64,000 bases of DNA from Rallus limicola (taxonomy: Eukaryota > Chordata > Aves > Gruiformes > Rallidae). Each line of letters begins with the position of its first letter. The stretch's first letter is position 1. Under the pieces are notes generated by a model that was given only the letters and a program-made list of their open reading frames with translations, was not told the DNA's origin and made no database searches. Below, in pieces: positions 43,289 to 53,786 of this stretch. The stretch is taken from assembly GCA_022605955.1 (NCBI GenBank), contig JAKCOZ010000100.1, positions 591,616-655,615 of the forward strand, written 5' to 3'. The position numbers and the translations under genes are program-made.

Positions 43289-43613
43289 ATAAATGACCCA
43301 AATCTTTTCTTCTCAGCTCCTGGTGATGGTAAAAATCATGATACCTTTGTTTAAACCTCACTGCCGAGTTGCTGCACTGAGCTGAGTCCAACTGTTGCTG
43401 ACATCTGGGCTGTTCACACCAGGCTGGGCTTGGGCAGGTCTCAGGTCTCAGGGAAAGAACAGACCAGTTTGTTGAGGGGCAAAGAGGTCACTTGGCAAAT
43501 ACCAGAGCATTGTTTTCAACTGATTAATTCTTTCCAGGCTTAGTTAAACATTTTAGTCTTCTTTCAGGCTGAAGGATGGATCCATCTGTTTCTTCCTAGC
43601 ATGAGAAACTTGT
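43289..43613. other. Unique intronic DNA
   Basis: Nothing recognised. Confidence 0.4.
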
Positions 43614-43880
43614 AACAATAATCATAATTATTATTAAATAGAAATCTTATGTTATAATATAAACACTATATTTAATAATACATTATAAATATAATAAAAA
43701 TATAATAGAAATGCTATGTTGTAATAGAAAATATTATCATAATCATTATTATAATGATAATAATGATGACAATAATTATTATAAATATTATCATAATCAT
43801 TATTATAATGATAATAATGATGACAATAATTATTATAATGATTATAATAATTATTATAATGATAATAATAAAAAAATAAA
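43614..43880. repeat. AT-rich imperfect array (ATT/ATG trinucleotides)
   Basis: A roughly 54-bp unit (ATTATCATAATCATTATTATA...GACAATAATTATTATA) occurs twice in tandem from about 43732, inside ATT-rich sequence from 43614. The units are strongly self-complementary. Frames rich in Asn/Tyr are artefacts. Confidence 0.9.
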
Positions 43881-44395
43881 CCCACAAGAACTTAAAAAAC
43901 CCTGGAAGGAACTCCTAGCTTAGTGAATGCAGAGGGATGTGTGTGTTGTGGGTGCTGCTCCTGCTCTGAGCAAACCCTTTTGCTGGCAGCAATTGAGCTG
44001 GAGAAATCAAAGCCTGAGCTGGTATCTCCCTCTGCCACTTCATTAATCAGCTGTCTGTTAATAGCCCGGCTGTTTCCACATCCTCCTCGACGACAGCTGA
44101 GAAGGAAAAAGGTTTAATAGGATATGAAAGTCAACTTTGGAGGATGGTGTGGGGATGATTGACCCTTTGTAAATAAAGATCTTGGAGAGCTTTGGTGGGA
44201 AGCAGCAATCCTTCTCCCTAGGGGAATGGGAAAGCGTTTTGGGTAGTGGCTGAGAGGATGGGATGGAGGAGGGGGATGCTGTGGTACCTTTGGCAGTTGG
44301 ATTGGTCATCTCTCCCTGGGGTAGGTCAGTATTTCCAGTTGAGGTTAAGAGTCTTTGCAATAGACTGTGGAGACTGGATCTGATAAAGGTTAGCA
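43881..44395. other. Unique DNA with a noncoding-element candidate
   Basis: 43975-44125 (CAATTGAGCTGGAG, TTCATTAATCAGCTGTCTGTTAATAGC, CTCGACGACAGCTGAG) looks like possible conserved noncoding DNA with E-boxes (CAGCTG). Inference only. Confidence 0.35.
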
Positions 44396-44706
44396 GTATC
44401 TGAAGGGTGGGACACAGGGGGAAATGACCAGCCTCTTCTCAGTGTCTGTGGGGACAGGACAAGGGGTGATGGCCTCAAGTTGGAGCACAGGGAGTTCCAC
44501 ACCAACATGGGGAAGAACTTCTTCCCAGTGAGGGAGCCCTGGGCCAGGCTGCCCAGGGGGTGTGGATTCTCCTTCTCTGGAGAGATTCCATCCCCATCTG
44601 GATGCCTCCCTGTGTGCCCTGTCCTAGGGACCCTGCTTTGGCAGGGGGGTTGGACCTGATGATCTCTGGAGGTCCCTTCCAACCCCTGCGATTCTCTGAT
44701 TCTATG
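44396..44706 (+). mobile_element. CR1 group B 3' end
   Basis: GTATCTGAAGGGTGGGACAC to GCGATTCTCTGATTCTATGA, with GTGAGG lost near 44535 and one G lost in CCCAGGGGGTGTGG. Confidence 0.93.
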
Positions 44707-44965
44707 AGTTACACTCAATACAGAGACAAACACCTAAATAATGCAACAGTTACACCTTACCATGCACCCAAAACCTGTGTAATCAGCTTTCCTCAAATCC
44801 CTGGGCATTTATTTCCTTCTCTTGCCTTCAAAACACTCCTAATTACCTCATTTTGTACTGATTAATCCCACTCCTCCCAGGTTTGATCCCTCCCTAGCAG
44901 AGCGCTGTGGTTTTCAATTTCTTCCCCCAAATTCTGTGTGTGATGGAGGTTGCTCTGGGATTCCA

Positions 44966-45022
44966 GAGTAGTAGGGGTTGGAACTGACCTCAGGAGATCA
45001 TCAAGTCCAACTCCACACAGCC
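44966..45022 (-). mobile_element. CR1 tail fragment
   Basis: AGTAGTAGGGGTTGGAACTG to CCAACTCCACACAG; 57 bp of reversed 3' end. Confidence 0.72.
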
Positions 45023-45062
45023 ATGGTGTTTCTTCTGAACTGGTTTATGGTTTGTTTCAATT

Positions 45063-45074
45063 GGGGGGGGGGGG
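45063..45074 (+). repeat. Poly-G run (12 G)
   Basis: Twelve consecutive G. Confidence 0.9.
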
Positions 45075-45142
45075 TGGTTTTCGTATCAGGTGATCCTTAA
45101 GAGGTGCTTCTATGCACCCAAAAGCACCTTTAGAGGAACCCT

Positions 45143-45221
45143 GAAGTTCCTCACTGTGCTTAGAGCCATCCAAGCACCCATAAAAGGTGCTTGGATGGCT
45201 CTAAGCACAGTGAGGAGCTTC
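45143..45221. other. Near-perfect hairpin, 36-nt arms and 7-nt loop
   Basis: Arms 45143-45178 and 45186-45221. The inner 31 nt (45148-45178, starting TCCTCACTGTGCTTAGAGCC) are perfectly complementary to 45186-45216; then one G-U pair and four more pairs; loop CATAAAA. Size and shape match a microRNA precursor stem, but perfect pairing also fits a template-switch mutation or a palindrome. No RNA evidence is available. Confidence 0.9.
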
Positions 45222-46298
45222 TAAATGATGTCTTTTTTACCTTGCCTACCTGCTGAAACATCAAGTTGGGGAAAGAATTTGTGAATTTATCCTCTGCCTC
45301 CATTACTGATTTGCTTCTAGGTGAAGCTAAAAGTGCTGCTTACAGCTTAGGCATCGCTGCTGGGCAGGAGCATCCTCTCCCTGGATCTTTCCTGGGCTGC
45401 ATCCTGGCACCCTTGTGTGTGGCAGAGCTGGGTTTCACCCCGATCCTTGGCACTGGTGCCCCTTTGGTGGGGCTAACAGTGAAGCCAACCATCTGCACCC
45501 GGCATCCCATCGTCCCACTTGTCTGTCCCCGGGTGCCATCCAAGCACCACAGCATCTGTGGCTCGCTCAACCCCCTGGGTTCTCCTGGAAGGAGGATTTC
45601 CAGAAGGATATGGTGAGGTCTGAGAGGTCACAGCTGCTAACGCTGGGAAAGTGGGAAAAAAAGGGCAGAGGGGTTCCCAAACTTGGCACAAGCCCTGCAG
45701 CCACCTGCTTGTGACCATCAACGCTTTCCCAAGCTGAAAGATGTTTTGATTGCAAATTATTGCCTTTAATTCCTCCCCTCCCCCTTTAAAAGAATCCAGA
45801 TTTAATAACCACTTCTTGAAATCTTGGTAGCAAATTCAGATGGTTCCTGTTGTCCTCTGTCATAGGAAGGAGCATGTGAACGGAGCCAGCAAGGGATGAA
45901 TCACCAGGGAAACCTCAAAAATATTCTGATTGGGGCTATTTTATATGGGCAAAGGTTTTATGACTCAGGAAAGCAAGAGTTGTGGAAGGCAGGGTCTCTC
46001 CTTGCTCTGAATTCCTTTTTTAAAGGCAAAGGATCAAAAGGGGGCAAAGAGGTATTGTTATTTTTGGCATAGGAAGGAACTAAATTTGTGGAAGTTGTGT
46101 TCATGAGTGAGATAGAAGAACCTTTCCCTCATCCCTCCTTAAAAATTCCCCAGTCTCTTCTGCAACTAAAATATCCGTGTTTCAACCTGAAATGGGACTT
46201 GGCATCCCTGTAGCAAGGGATTGGAATGTCATCACGTGAGCTTGGTTTGATGGAAGAGATGGGAAGATGGGGGGAACCTCCAGCATTTATGTCTGAAG
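45222..46298. other. Unique intronic DNA, unsupported ORF at 45266-45616
   Basis: A 116-codon frame (MGKEFVNLSS...) is preceded within it by CTGATTTGCTTCTAG and followed near its end by ATATG/GTGAGG, so splice-like signals exist (45321-45611). The peptide is not recognised and no conservation can be judged. 45760-46200 is AT-rich and featureless. Confidence 0.4.
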
Positions 46299-46994
46299 AT
46301 CATAGAATCACAGGATCATAGGGGTTGGAAGGGACCTGCAGAGATCAGATCATCAGGTCCAACCCCCCTGCCAAAGCAGGGTCCCTAGGACAGGGCACAC
46401 AGGGAGGCATCCAGATGGGGCTGGAATCTCTCCAGAGAAGGAGACTCCACACCCCCCTGGGCAGCCTGGCCCAGGGCTCCCTCACCCTCACTGGGAAGAA
46501 GTTCTTCCCCATGTTGGGGTGGAACTCCCTGTGCTCCAACTTGAGCCCATCACCCCTTGTCCTGTCCCCACAGACACTGAGAAGAGGCTGCCCATGTCCC
46601 CCTGTGTCCCACCCTTCAGCTATTGATCCCCATTGATCAGATCCCCTCTCAGGCTGCTTCTCTCCAGGCTGAACAGCCCCAGGTCCCTCAGCCTTTCCTC
46701 CCAGGGGAGATGCTCCAGGCCCTTCAGCATCTCCAGAGCCTCCTCTGGACTCTCTCCAGGAGATCCCTGTCTTTTCTATCCCAGGGAGCCCAGCACTGGA
46801 CACAACACTCCAGCTGGGGCCTGAGCAGGGCAGAGCAGAGGGGGAGGATCCCCTCCTGGGACCTGCTGCCCACACTCCTCCTGATGCCCCCCAGGATGCC
46901 ATGGGCTCTCTCAGCCCCCAGGGCACACTGCTGGCTCATGGCCACCCTGTCACCCAGCAGGACCCCCAGTTTCTTCTCCACAGAACTCCTCTCC
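46299..46994 (-). mobile_element. CR1 group B
   Basis: Tail ATCATAGAATCACAGGATC; a 5-bp duplication (GATCAGATCATCAGG) in its 3' UTR. The minus strand is open 193 codons (46345-46926). Confidence 0.94.
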
Positions 46995-47368
46995 AATGGG
47001 TAGGGTTTTTTTCCCCATCCATGTAAAACTCTTTGGGATAGGGTGATAGCTTTGGCAAAGTAAGCTCAAAAGTTGAATTTCTATTTTTAGAATATAGGTA
47101 AAATCCTCCTTCTGCTGTGTTTGGTGTTAGCAAACCTGAAATTTCCTTTCAAGCATGAAAGAGAAGGATGGGAATTTCAGGCAGGCACCTGAAGATGCTT
47201 CTAAAATGGAGCACAGCCAAGAGGGGTAAAAAACCCCCAAAACTTGAAAAAATTGCTTGAAAAAATACAATATAAAGAAGAAAACCTCCTTGGACAATGT
47301 GTGAAGCTGTGGGGTTAGGACTATGGAGTGTTGTGTTTTGTAATTGCTGAGGTTAATCCTTTATTATC
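46995..47368. other. Unique intronic DNA
   Basis: A-rich; nothing recognised. Confidence 0.4.
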
Positions 47369-47622
47369 ACAGAATAACAAGGTTGGAAAAGAGCTTTGAG
47401 ATTGTTGAGTCCAACCATACCCATCTTCTACTAACCCATATCCCCAAGTACCTCATCTACCCATCTATTAAACACACCCAGGGATGGGTACTCAGCCCCC
47501 TCCCTGGGCAGCCTGTTCCACAGCCCCACAACTCCTTCAGGGAAGAACTTTCCCCTCCCAGCTGAGCTGACCCTGCCCTGGGGCAGCTTGAGCCCATTGC
47601 CCCTTGTCCCAGCTCCTGTCAC
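47369..47622 (-). mobile_element. CR1 group C without the internal array
   Basis: TCACAGAATAACAAGGTTGG to CCCCTTGTCCCAGCTCCTG. The minus strand reads FFPEGVVGLWNRLPREGAEYP and on to LGVF without interruption, so this copy shows the pre-array structure of the ORF2 end. Confidence 0.93.
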
Positions 47623-47632
47623 CTCACTGAAA

Positions 47633-48123
47633 TTGTGTCCAGTGCTGGGCTCCCTGGGATAGAAAAGACAGGGATCTCCTGGAGAGAGTCCAGAGGAGGC
47701 TCTGGAGATGCTGAAGGGCCTGGAGCATCTCCCCTGGGAGGAAAGGCTGAGGGAGCTGGGGCTGTTCAGTCTTGAGAAGAATAAGGGGGGACCTTATTAA
47801 TGTTTATCAAGATCTGAAGGGTGGGACACAGGGGGAAATGGCCAGGCTCTGTGGGGACAGGACAAGGGGTGATGGCCTCAAGTTGGAGCACAGGGAGTCC
47901 CACACCAATCTGGGGAAGAACTTCTTCCCAGTGAGGGTGAGGGAGCCCTGGGCCAGGCTGCCCAGAGGGGTGTGGAGTCTCCTTGTCTGGAGAGATTCCA
48001 GCCCCATCTGGATGCCTCCCTGTGTGCCCTGTCCTAGGGACCCTGCTTTGGCAGGGGGGTTGGACCTGATGATCTCTGGAGCTCCCTTCCAAACACTGTG
48101 ATTCTCTGATTCTCTGATTCTGT
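47633..48123 (+). mobile_element. CR1 group B
   Basis: TTGTGTCCAGTGCTGGGC to a tail of four octamers (TGATTCTCTGATTCTCTGATTC). Its 3' UTR start (CTTATTAATGTTTATCAAG) belongs to the variant also seen at 49451 and 53918. Confidence 0.94.
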
Positions 48124-48299
48124 GAAATTATCAGTTATCAATTAGCTTTATCAGTGGTTTGGGCAGGGTTTTGCCTGGGCTGTATCCAGAGCTGTGGCAT
48201 CGCATCGCCTGAAATGCTCTGGAGGTTGAGGTTTGGCTTGGAGGGTTTCTGAGCAGAGCTTTGATGTGAAATCAGGTGGGAAACGCTTCGGTGAGTGGT

Positions 48300-48794
48300 T
48301 CAGATCAGATGTGAGGGAAAAGTTCTACCCTGAAAGAGTTGTAGCAGTGTGGAACAGGGGCCTGGAACAGGGTCAGGGCCTGGAGCAGGGTCAGGGCCTG
48401 GAATGGGCCTGGAGCAGGATCAGGGCCTGGAATAGGCCTGGAACAGTGTCAAGGCCTGAGAAGGGCCTGGAATAGGGGCCTAGAACAGGGTCCAGGCCTG
48501 AGAAAGGGTCAGGACCTGGCACAGGGGTCCCAGGGTTCCAGGATCAGGGCCTGGAATAGGCCTGGAACAGTGTCAAGGCCTGAGATGGGCCTGGAATAGG
48601 GGCCTAGAACAGGGTCAAGGCCTGAGAGAGGGTCAGGACCTGGAACAGGCTGCCCAGGGAGGGGGTTGAGTCCCCACCCCTGTGTGTGTTTAACAGACAG
48701 GGAGATGAGGTGCTCAGGGATCTGGTTTAGCACAGGACAGGAACGGTTGAACTCAATGATCTTAAAGCTCTTTCCCAACCTTGTGATTCTATGT
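48300..48794 (+). mobile_element. CR1 group C with the longest array
   Basis: Short ORF2 piece (EKFYPERVVAVWNR), then array 48356-48648 containing an internal duplication of a block of about 100 bp (48414-48525 and 48541-48640), then the group C tail ending CTTGTGATTCTATG. Confidence 0.93.
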
Positions 48795-49410
48795 GACTTG
48801 GAGCTGCTGGGAGCCTTTTCCCCTTCATTTCTGAAACTCTAATCTTGTCTTTTCCATTTTTTTAGGGTCTTTTTTTTTTTTGTGTGTGTGTGTCCCTGTT
48901 GCTGAATGCTGAAGCAAACCTTCCTCCAGCAGCTTTTTGAAGCTTTTATTTGATGAGAAGAGTCGCTTACGACTCCCCAAGTGCCGTAAAAGTTAATGGG
49001 AGAGTCGCTCTGCGCCTCTGCTCATTTTTATAATTTTTTATTTTATGAAACAGGACAAGGGGAGCTTAGTGACTTATTACTATTCATTTCGTTGCAATGC
49101 AGTAAATATTGATTCAGTTGGGGGTTTTCAATTTAAACCGCTCGGCGATTATATAAAATATTACTAGCCTCTGAAATTATGCTTACCGATCCCTTCGGCT
49201 GCTCATTAACCAAGGAGTGCAATTTTTAGATCCCTTTGCTTTCATCATTCTAATAAATGGGCTAAGCTCTCCCTTTTTCCACACAGAAGAAGGTGCTGGA
49301 GATTCAGCTTGGAGGGGGTTGACAACCTGGCTGCAAGCTCTTAATTTCGGAGCCGGTTTCGAAGGGTTTTGTTGGTTGGTTAATTGATTTTCGGTTTGGA
49401 TTTGGAGATT
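48795..49410. other. Unique DNA containing the strongest element candidate
   Basis: Starts with a T/GT run (48868-48892); see 48935-49290. Confidence 0.5.
48935..49290. promoter_or_regulatory. Candidate conserved noncoding element
   Basis: AT-rich unique DNA with preserved CpGs (GAGTCGCTTACGACTCC, AGTCGCTCTGCGCC, AAACCGCTCGGCGATTAT, TTACCGATCCCTTCGG) and factor-like sites (TTGCAATGCAGTAAATATTGATT, GCTCATTAACC). CpG retention in an AT-rich intronic stretch usually means constraint. Its end, CCCTTTTTCCACACAG, mimics an acceptor, but the downstream frame stops after 11 codons, so no exon is called. Confidence 0.42.
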
Positions 49411-49450
49411 ATAGAATCATAGAGGGGTCTGGGTTGGAAGGGACCCCAAG
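49411..49450 (-). mobile_element. CR1 tail (group A type) fused to an opposite CR1
   Basis: ATAGAATCATAGAGGGGTCTGG...ACCCCAA, then directly + strand group B sequence. Confidence 0.82.
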
Positions 49451-49682
49451 GGGGGGACCTTATTAATGTTTATCAATATCTTAAGCATGGGATGCAGGGG
49501 GAAATGGCCAGGCTCTGTGGGGACAGGACAAGGGGTGATGGCCTCAAGTTGGAGCACAGGGAGTTCCACAACAACATGGGGAAGAACTTCTTCCCAGTGA
49601 GGGTGAGGGAGGCCTGGGCCAGGCTGCCCAGGGGGGTGTGGAGTCTCCTTCTCTGGAGAGATTCCAGCCCCATCTGGACACC
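49451..49682 (+). mobile_element. CR1 group B piece without tail
   Basis: GGGGGACCTTATTAATGTTTATC to CCCCATCTGGACACC. The 3' end is replaced by the unique spacer GCGACTGATGCTCTGAAAAGG. Confidence 0.9.
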
Positions 49683-50167
49683 GCCCTGTGCGACTGATGC
49701 TCTGAAAAGGAGCATCAAAGTTTTATTTTTAAAAATAATTATGTTATCATAGAGTGGTCTGGGTTGGAAGGGACCCCAAGGATCAGAGAGCTCCAACCCT
49801 CCTGACACAGGCAGGGACACCAACCTCCAGGCCTGGAGCTACACAAGGTTGCCCAGGGCCCCAGCCAACCTGGCCTTCAACACCTCCAGGGATGGGGCAT
49901 CCACCCCCTCTCTGGGCAGCCCCTTCCAGCCCCTCCCCACTCTCTCTGCAAAGAACTTCCCCCTCAGATCTCCTCTAACCCTTCCCTCCTCCAGCTTCAC
50001 TCCAGCCCCCTTGTCCTGCCAGGCTCTGCCCTTTGAACAAGCTGATTCCCCTCCTGTTCCTCTGCTCCCTTCAGGGACTGGCAGGCTGCAATGAGGTCCC
50101 CCCACAGCCTTCTCTTCTCCAGGCTGACCCAGCCCAGCTCCCTCAGCCTCTCTTCATAGGGGAGCTG
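49640..50167 (+). repeat. Small segmental duplication, copy 1 (partner about 54080-54612)
   Basis: The group B end, a spacer of about 60 bp (TGCGACTGATGCT...AAATAATTATGTTATC) and a reversed group A insertion at the same point occur in both places. A shared unique spacer plus a shared insertion site argues for duplication after insertion. Confidence 0.85.
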
Positions 50168-50169
50168 CT
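49746..50169 (-). mobile_element. CR1 group A
   Basis: TCATAGAGTGGTCTGGGTTGG to CTTCATAGGGGAGCTGCT. The body ends there, whereas the duplicate continues to 54806. WKGLPREGVDAPS form of the ORF2 end. Confidence 0.93.
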
Positions 50170-50382
50170 ATAAAAATGTTGATTCCCTTCCTGTTTGTAT
50201 GCTCCCTTCAGGTACTGGAAGGCCTGAAGATATGTAGCTGTCTTCTGATTCTTTAAGTATGACAGAGGTGGGAAAATGACAGCTGGGATAAATGGAGATG
50301 GTTTGTGCCTGAGGTGTTCAAAGAGGCACATCCTGGGCTTCTCCAAGCATTGGGTTAATGCATATTGCCTGAACTCAAAGGA
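50170..50382. mobile_element. Decayed CR1-like sequence
   Basis: GTTGATTCCCTTCCTGTTTG...CTCCCTTCAGGTACTGGAAGG is a diverged reversed ORF2 segment; the rest is unclear. Confidence 0.5.
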
Positions 50383-50596
50383 CAGAGGAAGAAGTTCTTC
50401 AATATGAGGGTGGTGGATCACTGGAACAGGTGGCCTAGAGACATACTGGAGGCTCCATCCCTGGAGATACTCGGGGTCAGGCTTGATGGGGCTCTGAGCG
50501 ACCTGATTTAGTGAAGGTGTCCTGCTCACTGCAGGGTGGTTGGACCAGATGACCTCAAAAGGTCCCTTCCAACCTTAGATATTCTATGATTCTAAG
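50383..50596 (+). mobile_element. Old CR1 3' end
   Basis: GAGGAAGAAGTTCTTCAATATG to AGATATTCTATGATTCTAAG. Confidence 0.88.
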
Positions 50597-51269
50597 CTCA
50601 GATTGGCCTCAAGTTCTCTGCTCCTTTTAAATACATACAAGAATATGTGATGGCCAGAAGGAGACTCAGAAATCATCTGGTTTAGCAGGAGCTGCATTAA
50701 TTGGATCAATGTTAATATGTGATTTAAAATACATTGTCAGTGGAGCAGAGTGTTTGGCTGAGAACCTGGTGTGTGACGGGTGAGTTATGAGGCTCTATCT
50801 CTTGGGGCAGAGATGTTCTTCATGTTGTGCTATGCACAGCACTTAACCCTTGGTGGACTTGCCCAAAAAAGAAGTGATGATGTGGCCAAAAAACCTCCTG
50901 GATGAGCCTTCAAAATTGGAAAAGAAAGATCTAAAACTCCACTGCTGTTCACACCACCATCTAGCCAACTTAGATCATTAAACACTGTTTTAAATACCAC
51001 TTTTAGGCCAGTTTTAAGGGTGGTAGTAAACTACCTATACAATAATCAATACATTTTTAGACTGCTTGCATATTTCAAGCTCTCCAACCCCAGCTCTCTG
51101 AGTGTTTAATAGCTAATGTCACCAATTTCTTGTGGTAGGATCCAGACTGGTTGCAATGAAGGTGACCGTGAATGGCTTTGCTGGAATGGCTTTTGTGGGA
51201 GTGGAGTTTTGTCTGTGGAATTCCAATATTTTATCCTTTTTTAATGCAAATTTTTGGGAGTGAGATCCT
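50597..51269. other. Unique intronic DNA
   Basis: AT-rich (50690-50745, 50980-51060); no exon recognised. Confidence 0.45.
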
Positions 51270-51828
51270 CCCAGTGTGGCCAGTAGGTCTAGGGAGGTGA
51301 TTGTGTTCCTGTACTGGGCGTTGGTGAGACCAGTTGGGGGCCACAGGAGAAGAGGGACACAAAATTGTTGGAGAGTATCCAGAGGAGGGCAACAAGGATG
51401 GGGAAGGGTCTGGAGGGGAAGGCTTAGGAGGAGAAGCTGAAGACCCTGGGGTTGTTCAACCTGGAGAAGAGGAGGCTGAGGGGAGACCTCCTGGGGTCTG
51501 TGGCTTCCTGATGAGGGGGAGTGAAGGGGCAGGGGCTGATCTCTCTCCTCTCTTTGGGGACCAGGGATAGAACCTGAGGGAACAGCGTGAAGCTGCCCCA
51601 GGGGAGGTTTAGGCTGGGTGTGAGGAAGAGGCTCTGTGCTGAGAGGGGGGTCAGGCACTGGCACAGGTTCCCCAGGGAAGGGGTCACAGCCCTGAGCTGG
51701 GCTGAGGGCAAGAAGCATCTGGATGATGCCCTCAGTGCCCTGCTCTGACTTGGCTGGGCTCTTGTGGAGCCAGGAGGTGGACTCCATGGTCCTTATGGGT
51801 CCCTTCCAGCTCAGGAGATTCCATGACA
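51270..51828 (+). mobile_element. CR1 group D, single divergent copy
   Basis: CCCAGTGTGGCCAGTAGGTC to CTCAGGAGATTCCATGACATG. It shares the ORF2 framework (EYPEEGNK, LGVVQP-type decayed codons, KLPQGRFRLGVR) but has its own 3' UTR (CTTGTGGAGCCAGGAGGTGG) and a single diverged terminal octamer. No other copy in the window. Confidence 0.85.
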
Positions 51829-51944
51829 TGTTTTATACTTCTTCTTGGAGACAGCAAGATGGGAAACATGTATTATTGGAATAACATGGCAAAAAATAAA
51901 AGGGCTCAGTTAAACAAGGGGGTAATATGACAAGTCTACAGGAA

Positions 51945-52247
51945 AGTGGGAGAGGGACAGTTCACCAGGAGGTTCAGTGATAGGACAAGAGATAATAGCT
52001 TCATGCTGCAAGTTTAGATTAGATGTTAGGAAGAAATTCTTTCCTCTGAGGGTGGTGAGGCCCTGGAACAGGTTGTCCAGAGAGGTTGTGGAAGCCTCAT
52101 CCTTGGCATTGTTCAGGGTCAGGTTGGATGGGGCTTTGGGCAACCTGGTCTAGTGAAGGTGTCGCTGCCCATGGCAGGGTGGTTGGAACTAAATGACCTT
52201 TGAAGTTCCTTCCAACCCAAAGCATTTGGTGATTCTATGATTCTATG
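51945..52247 (+). mobile_element. Old CR1 3' end
   Basis: AAGTGGGAGAGGGACAGTTC to GGTGATTCTATGATTCTATGA, immediately followed by an opposite CR1 tail. Confidence 0.9.
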
Positions 52248-52249
52248 AA

Positions 52250-52795
52250 TTATAGAGTGGTTCAGGTTGGAAAGGACCTTCAAAGATCAGCTAGCCTGAT
52301 GCCCCTGACATGGAAAGGAACATCTTTCACTAGGTCAGGTTGCTCAGAGCTCTGTGACACCTGACCTTAAACACTTCCAGTGGTGGGGCACTCACAGTTT
52401 CCCTGGGCAATGTGGTCCAGCTTTTCCTCCCACTCCCTGTCCATGCAACCAGTCCCTCTCCAGCTTTCCTGTAGCTTTAGGGACTTGAAGGGGCTCCCTG
52501 GAGCCTTCTCTTCTCCACCCTCAATAACCCAAACTCTCTCAGCCTGTCTTCATAGTAGAAGTTTATCAACTCTTTGATCATCTTCATGGCCTCCTCTGGA
52601 CTTGCTCTAAGAGATCCATATCCTTCTTGTCCTGGGACCACCGGAGCTGGACACAGCACTTTGTGGGGGGAGAGGTGTCTCCCCAAAGCAGACCAGAGGG
52701 GCAGAATCCCCCACCAGACCTGAGGGTCCCACTGGTGGGGATGCAGAACAGGACACAGGTGGCTTTCTGAGCTGCCAACACACATTGCCAAATAC
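52250..52795 (-). mobile_element. Old CR1, about 545 bp
   Basis: ATTATAGAGTGGTTCAGGTTGG to GAGCTGCCAACACACATTGCC. Forms a tail-to-tail inverted pair with the copy at left. Decayed ORF2 (ELINFYYEDRLREFGLLRVEKRRL). Confidence 0.88.
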
Positions 52796-53150
52796 TTTGG
52801 TCTTTTACAATGATGGTAAATAACTTCCTGGTCATTTTCTGTTCTCCTGGGGTGGTTGATGTCATAAGCCAGGAAACCAACTTGTGCTTCCCAAAACAAA
52901 GCAGCAAACAGGAGATTTTCCTTTAGAATCATAGAATCATATGATGGGGTGCAAGGGATGAGGTAGCACTAGTGAGCAAAGCTGTGGTGACATGCCCCTT
53001 GGGGCTAGAGATAAGCAGGAGATGTGGTCATGAGTAGATGACATGTCATTGAGCATGGAGGAGAGATGGTCCACTTGTCAAAGGGGCTATTTCTCTGCCA
53101 AGCCTTTTTTATTGCTGCACCCATGTTTGGCTCCTGAAAGAACACCCAAA
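52796..53150. other. Unique intronic DNA
   Basis: Nothing recognised. Confidence 0.4.
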
Positions 53151-53434
53151 TCATAGAATCCCAGACTGGGCTGGGTTGGAAGGGACCCCAAGGATCAGAG
53201 AGCTCCAACCCCCCTGCCACAGGCAGGGACACCAACCTCCAGGCCTGGAGCTACACAAGGTCGCCCAGGGCCCCAGCCAACCTGGCCTTCAACACCTCCA
53301 GGGATGGGGCACCCACCCCCTCTCTGGGCAGCCTGTTCCAGCCCCTCCCCACTCTCTCTGCAAAGAACTTCCCCCTCAGATCTCCTCTAACCCTTCCCTC
53401 CTCCAGCTTCACTCCAGCCCCCTTGTCCTGCCAT
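53151..53434 (-). mobile_element. CR1 group A 3' part
   Basis: TCATAGAATCCCAGACTGGG to CCCCCTTGTCCTGCCATC; 5'-truncated. Confidence 0.93.
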
Positions 53435-53786
53435 CATCTAGCCTCTGGAAAAGTTGATTTCAAAGGCAGATGGTCGCTCTCGTTCGTGCCACCCAGGAAC
53501 ATGATCCTTTCATTGCCATGGAAGCTGGTGAACTCATTTGTCCTTGTTGATTGAGTATTTATGATGGGAGCTCTGGATGGTGTTTCCCTTAGATTGAATT
53601 TCAGCAGTTGGCAAGAACTACTCCTGTCCTCCCCACAGGTGGCTTTCTGCCTGTCAGGACATGTAGCAGTGTCCTACCTGTTTACTCTTGTTGGTTGATT
53701 GAATTCCTGGGGAAGGTACAGCCTAGGTGTTGGGATCAATCGAATTTCCATACTGCTCTCTGTGTGTTTATTGGATTTCACTGGTA
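53435..53786. other. Unique intronic DNA
   Basis: Nothing recognised. Confidence 0.4.

Noticed and set aside
43652..43923. Asn/Tyr-rich ORFs
   Set aside because: Artefact of the ATT/ATG trinucleotide array.
49271..49320. Acceptor-like CCCTTTTTCCACACAG followed by AAGAAGGTGCTGGAG as an exon
   Set aside because: The frame stops after 11 codons (KKVLEIQLGGG) and no donor or known ZC3H3 peptide follows.
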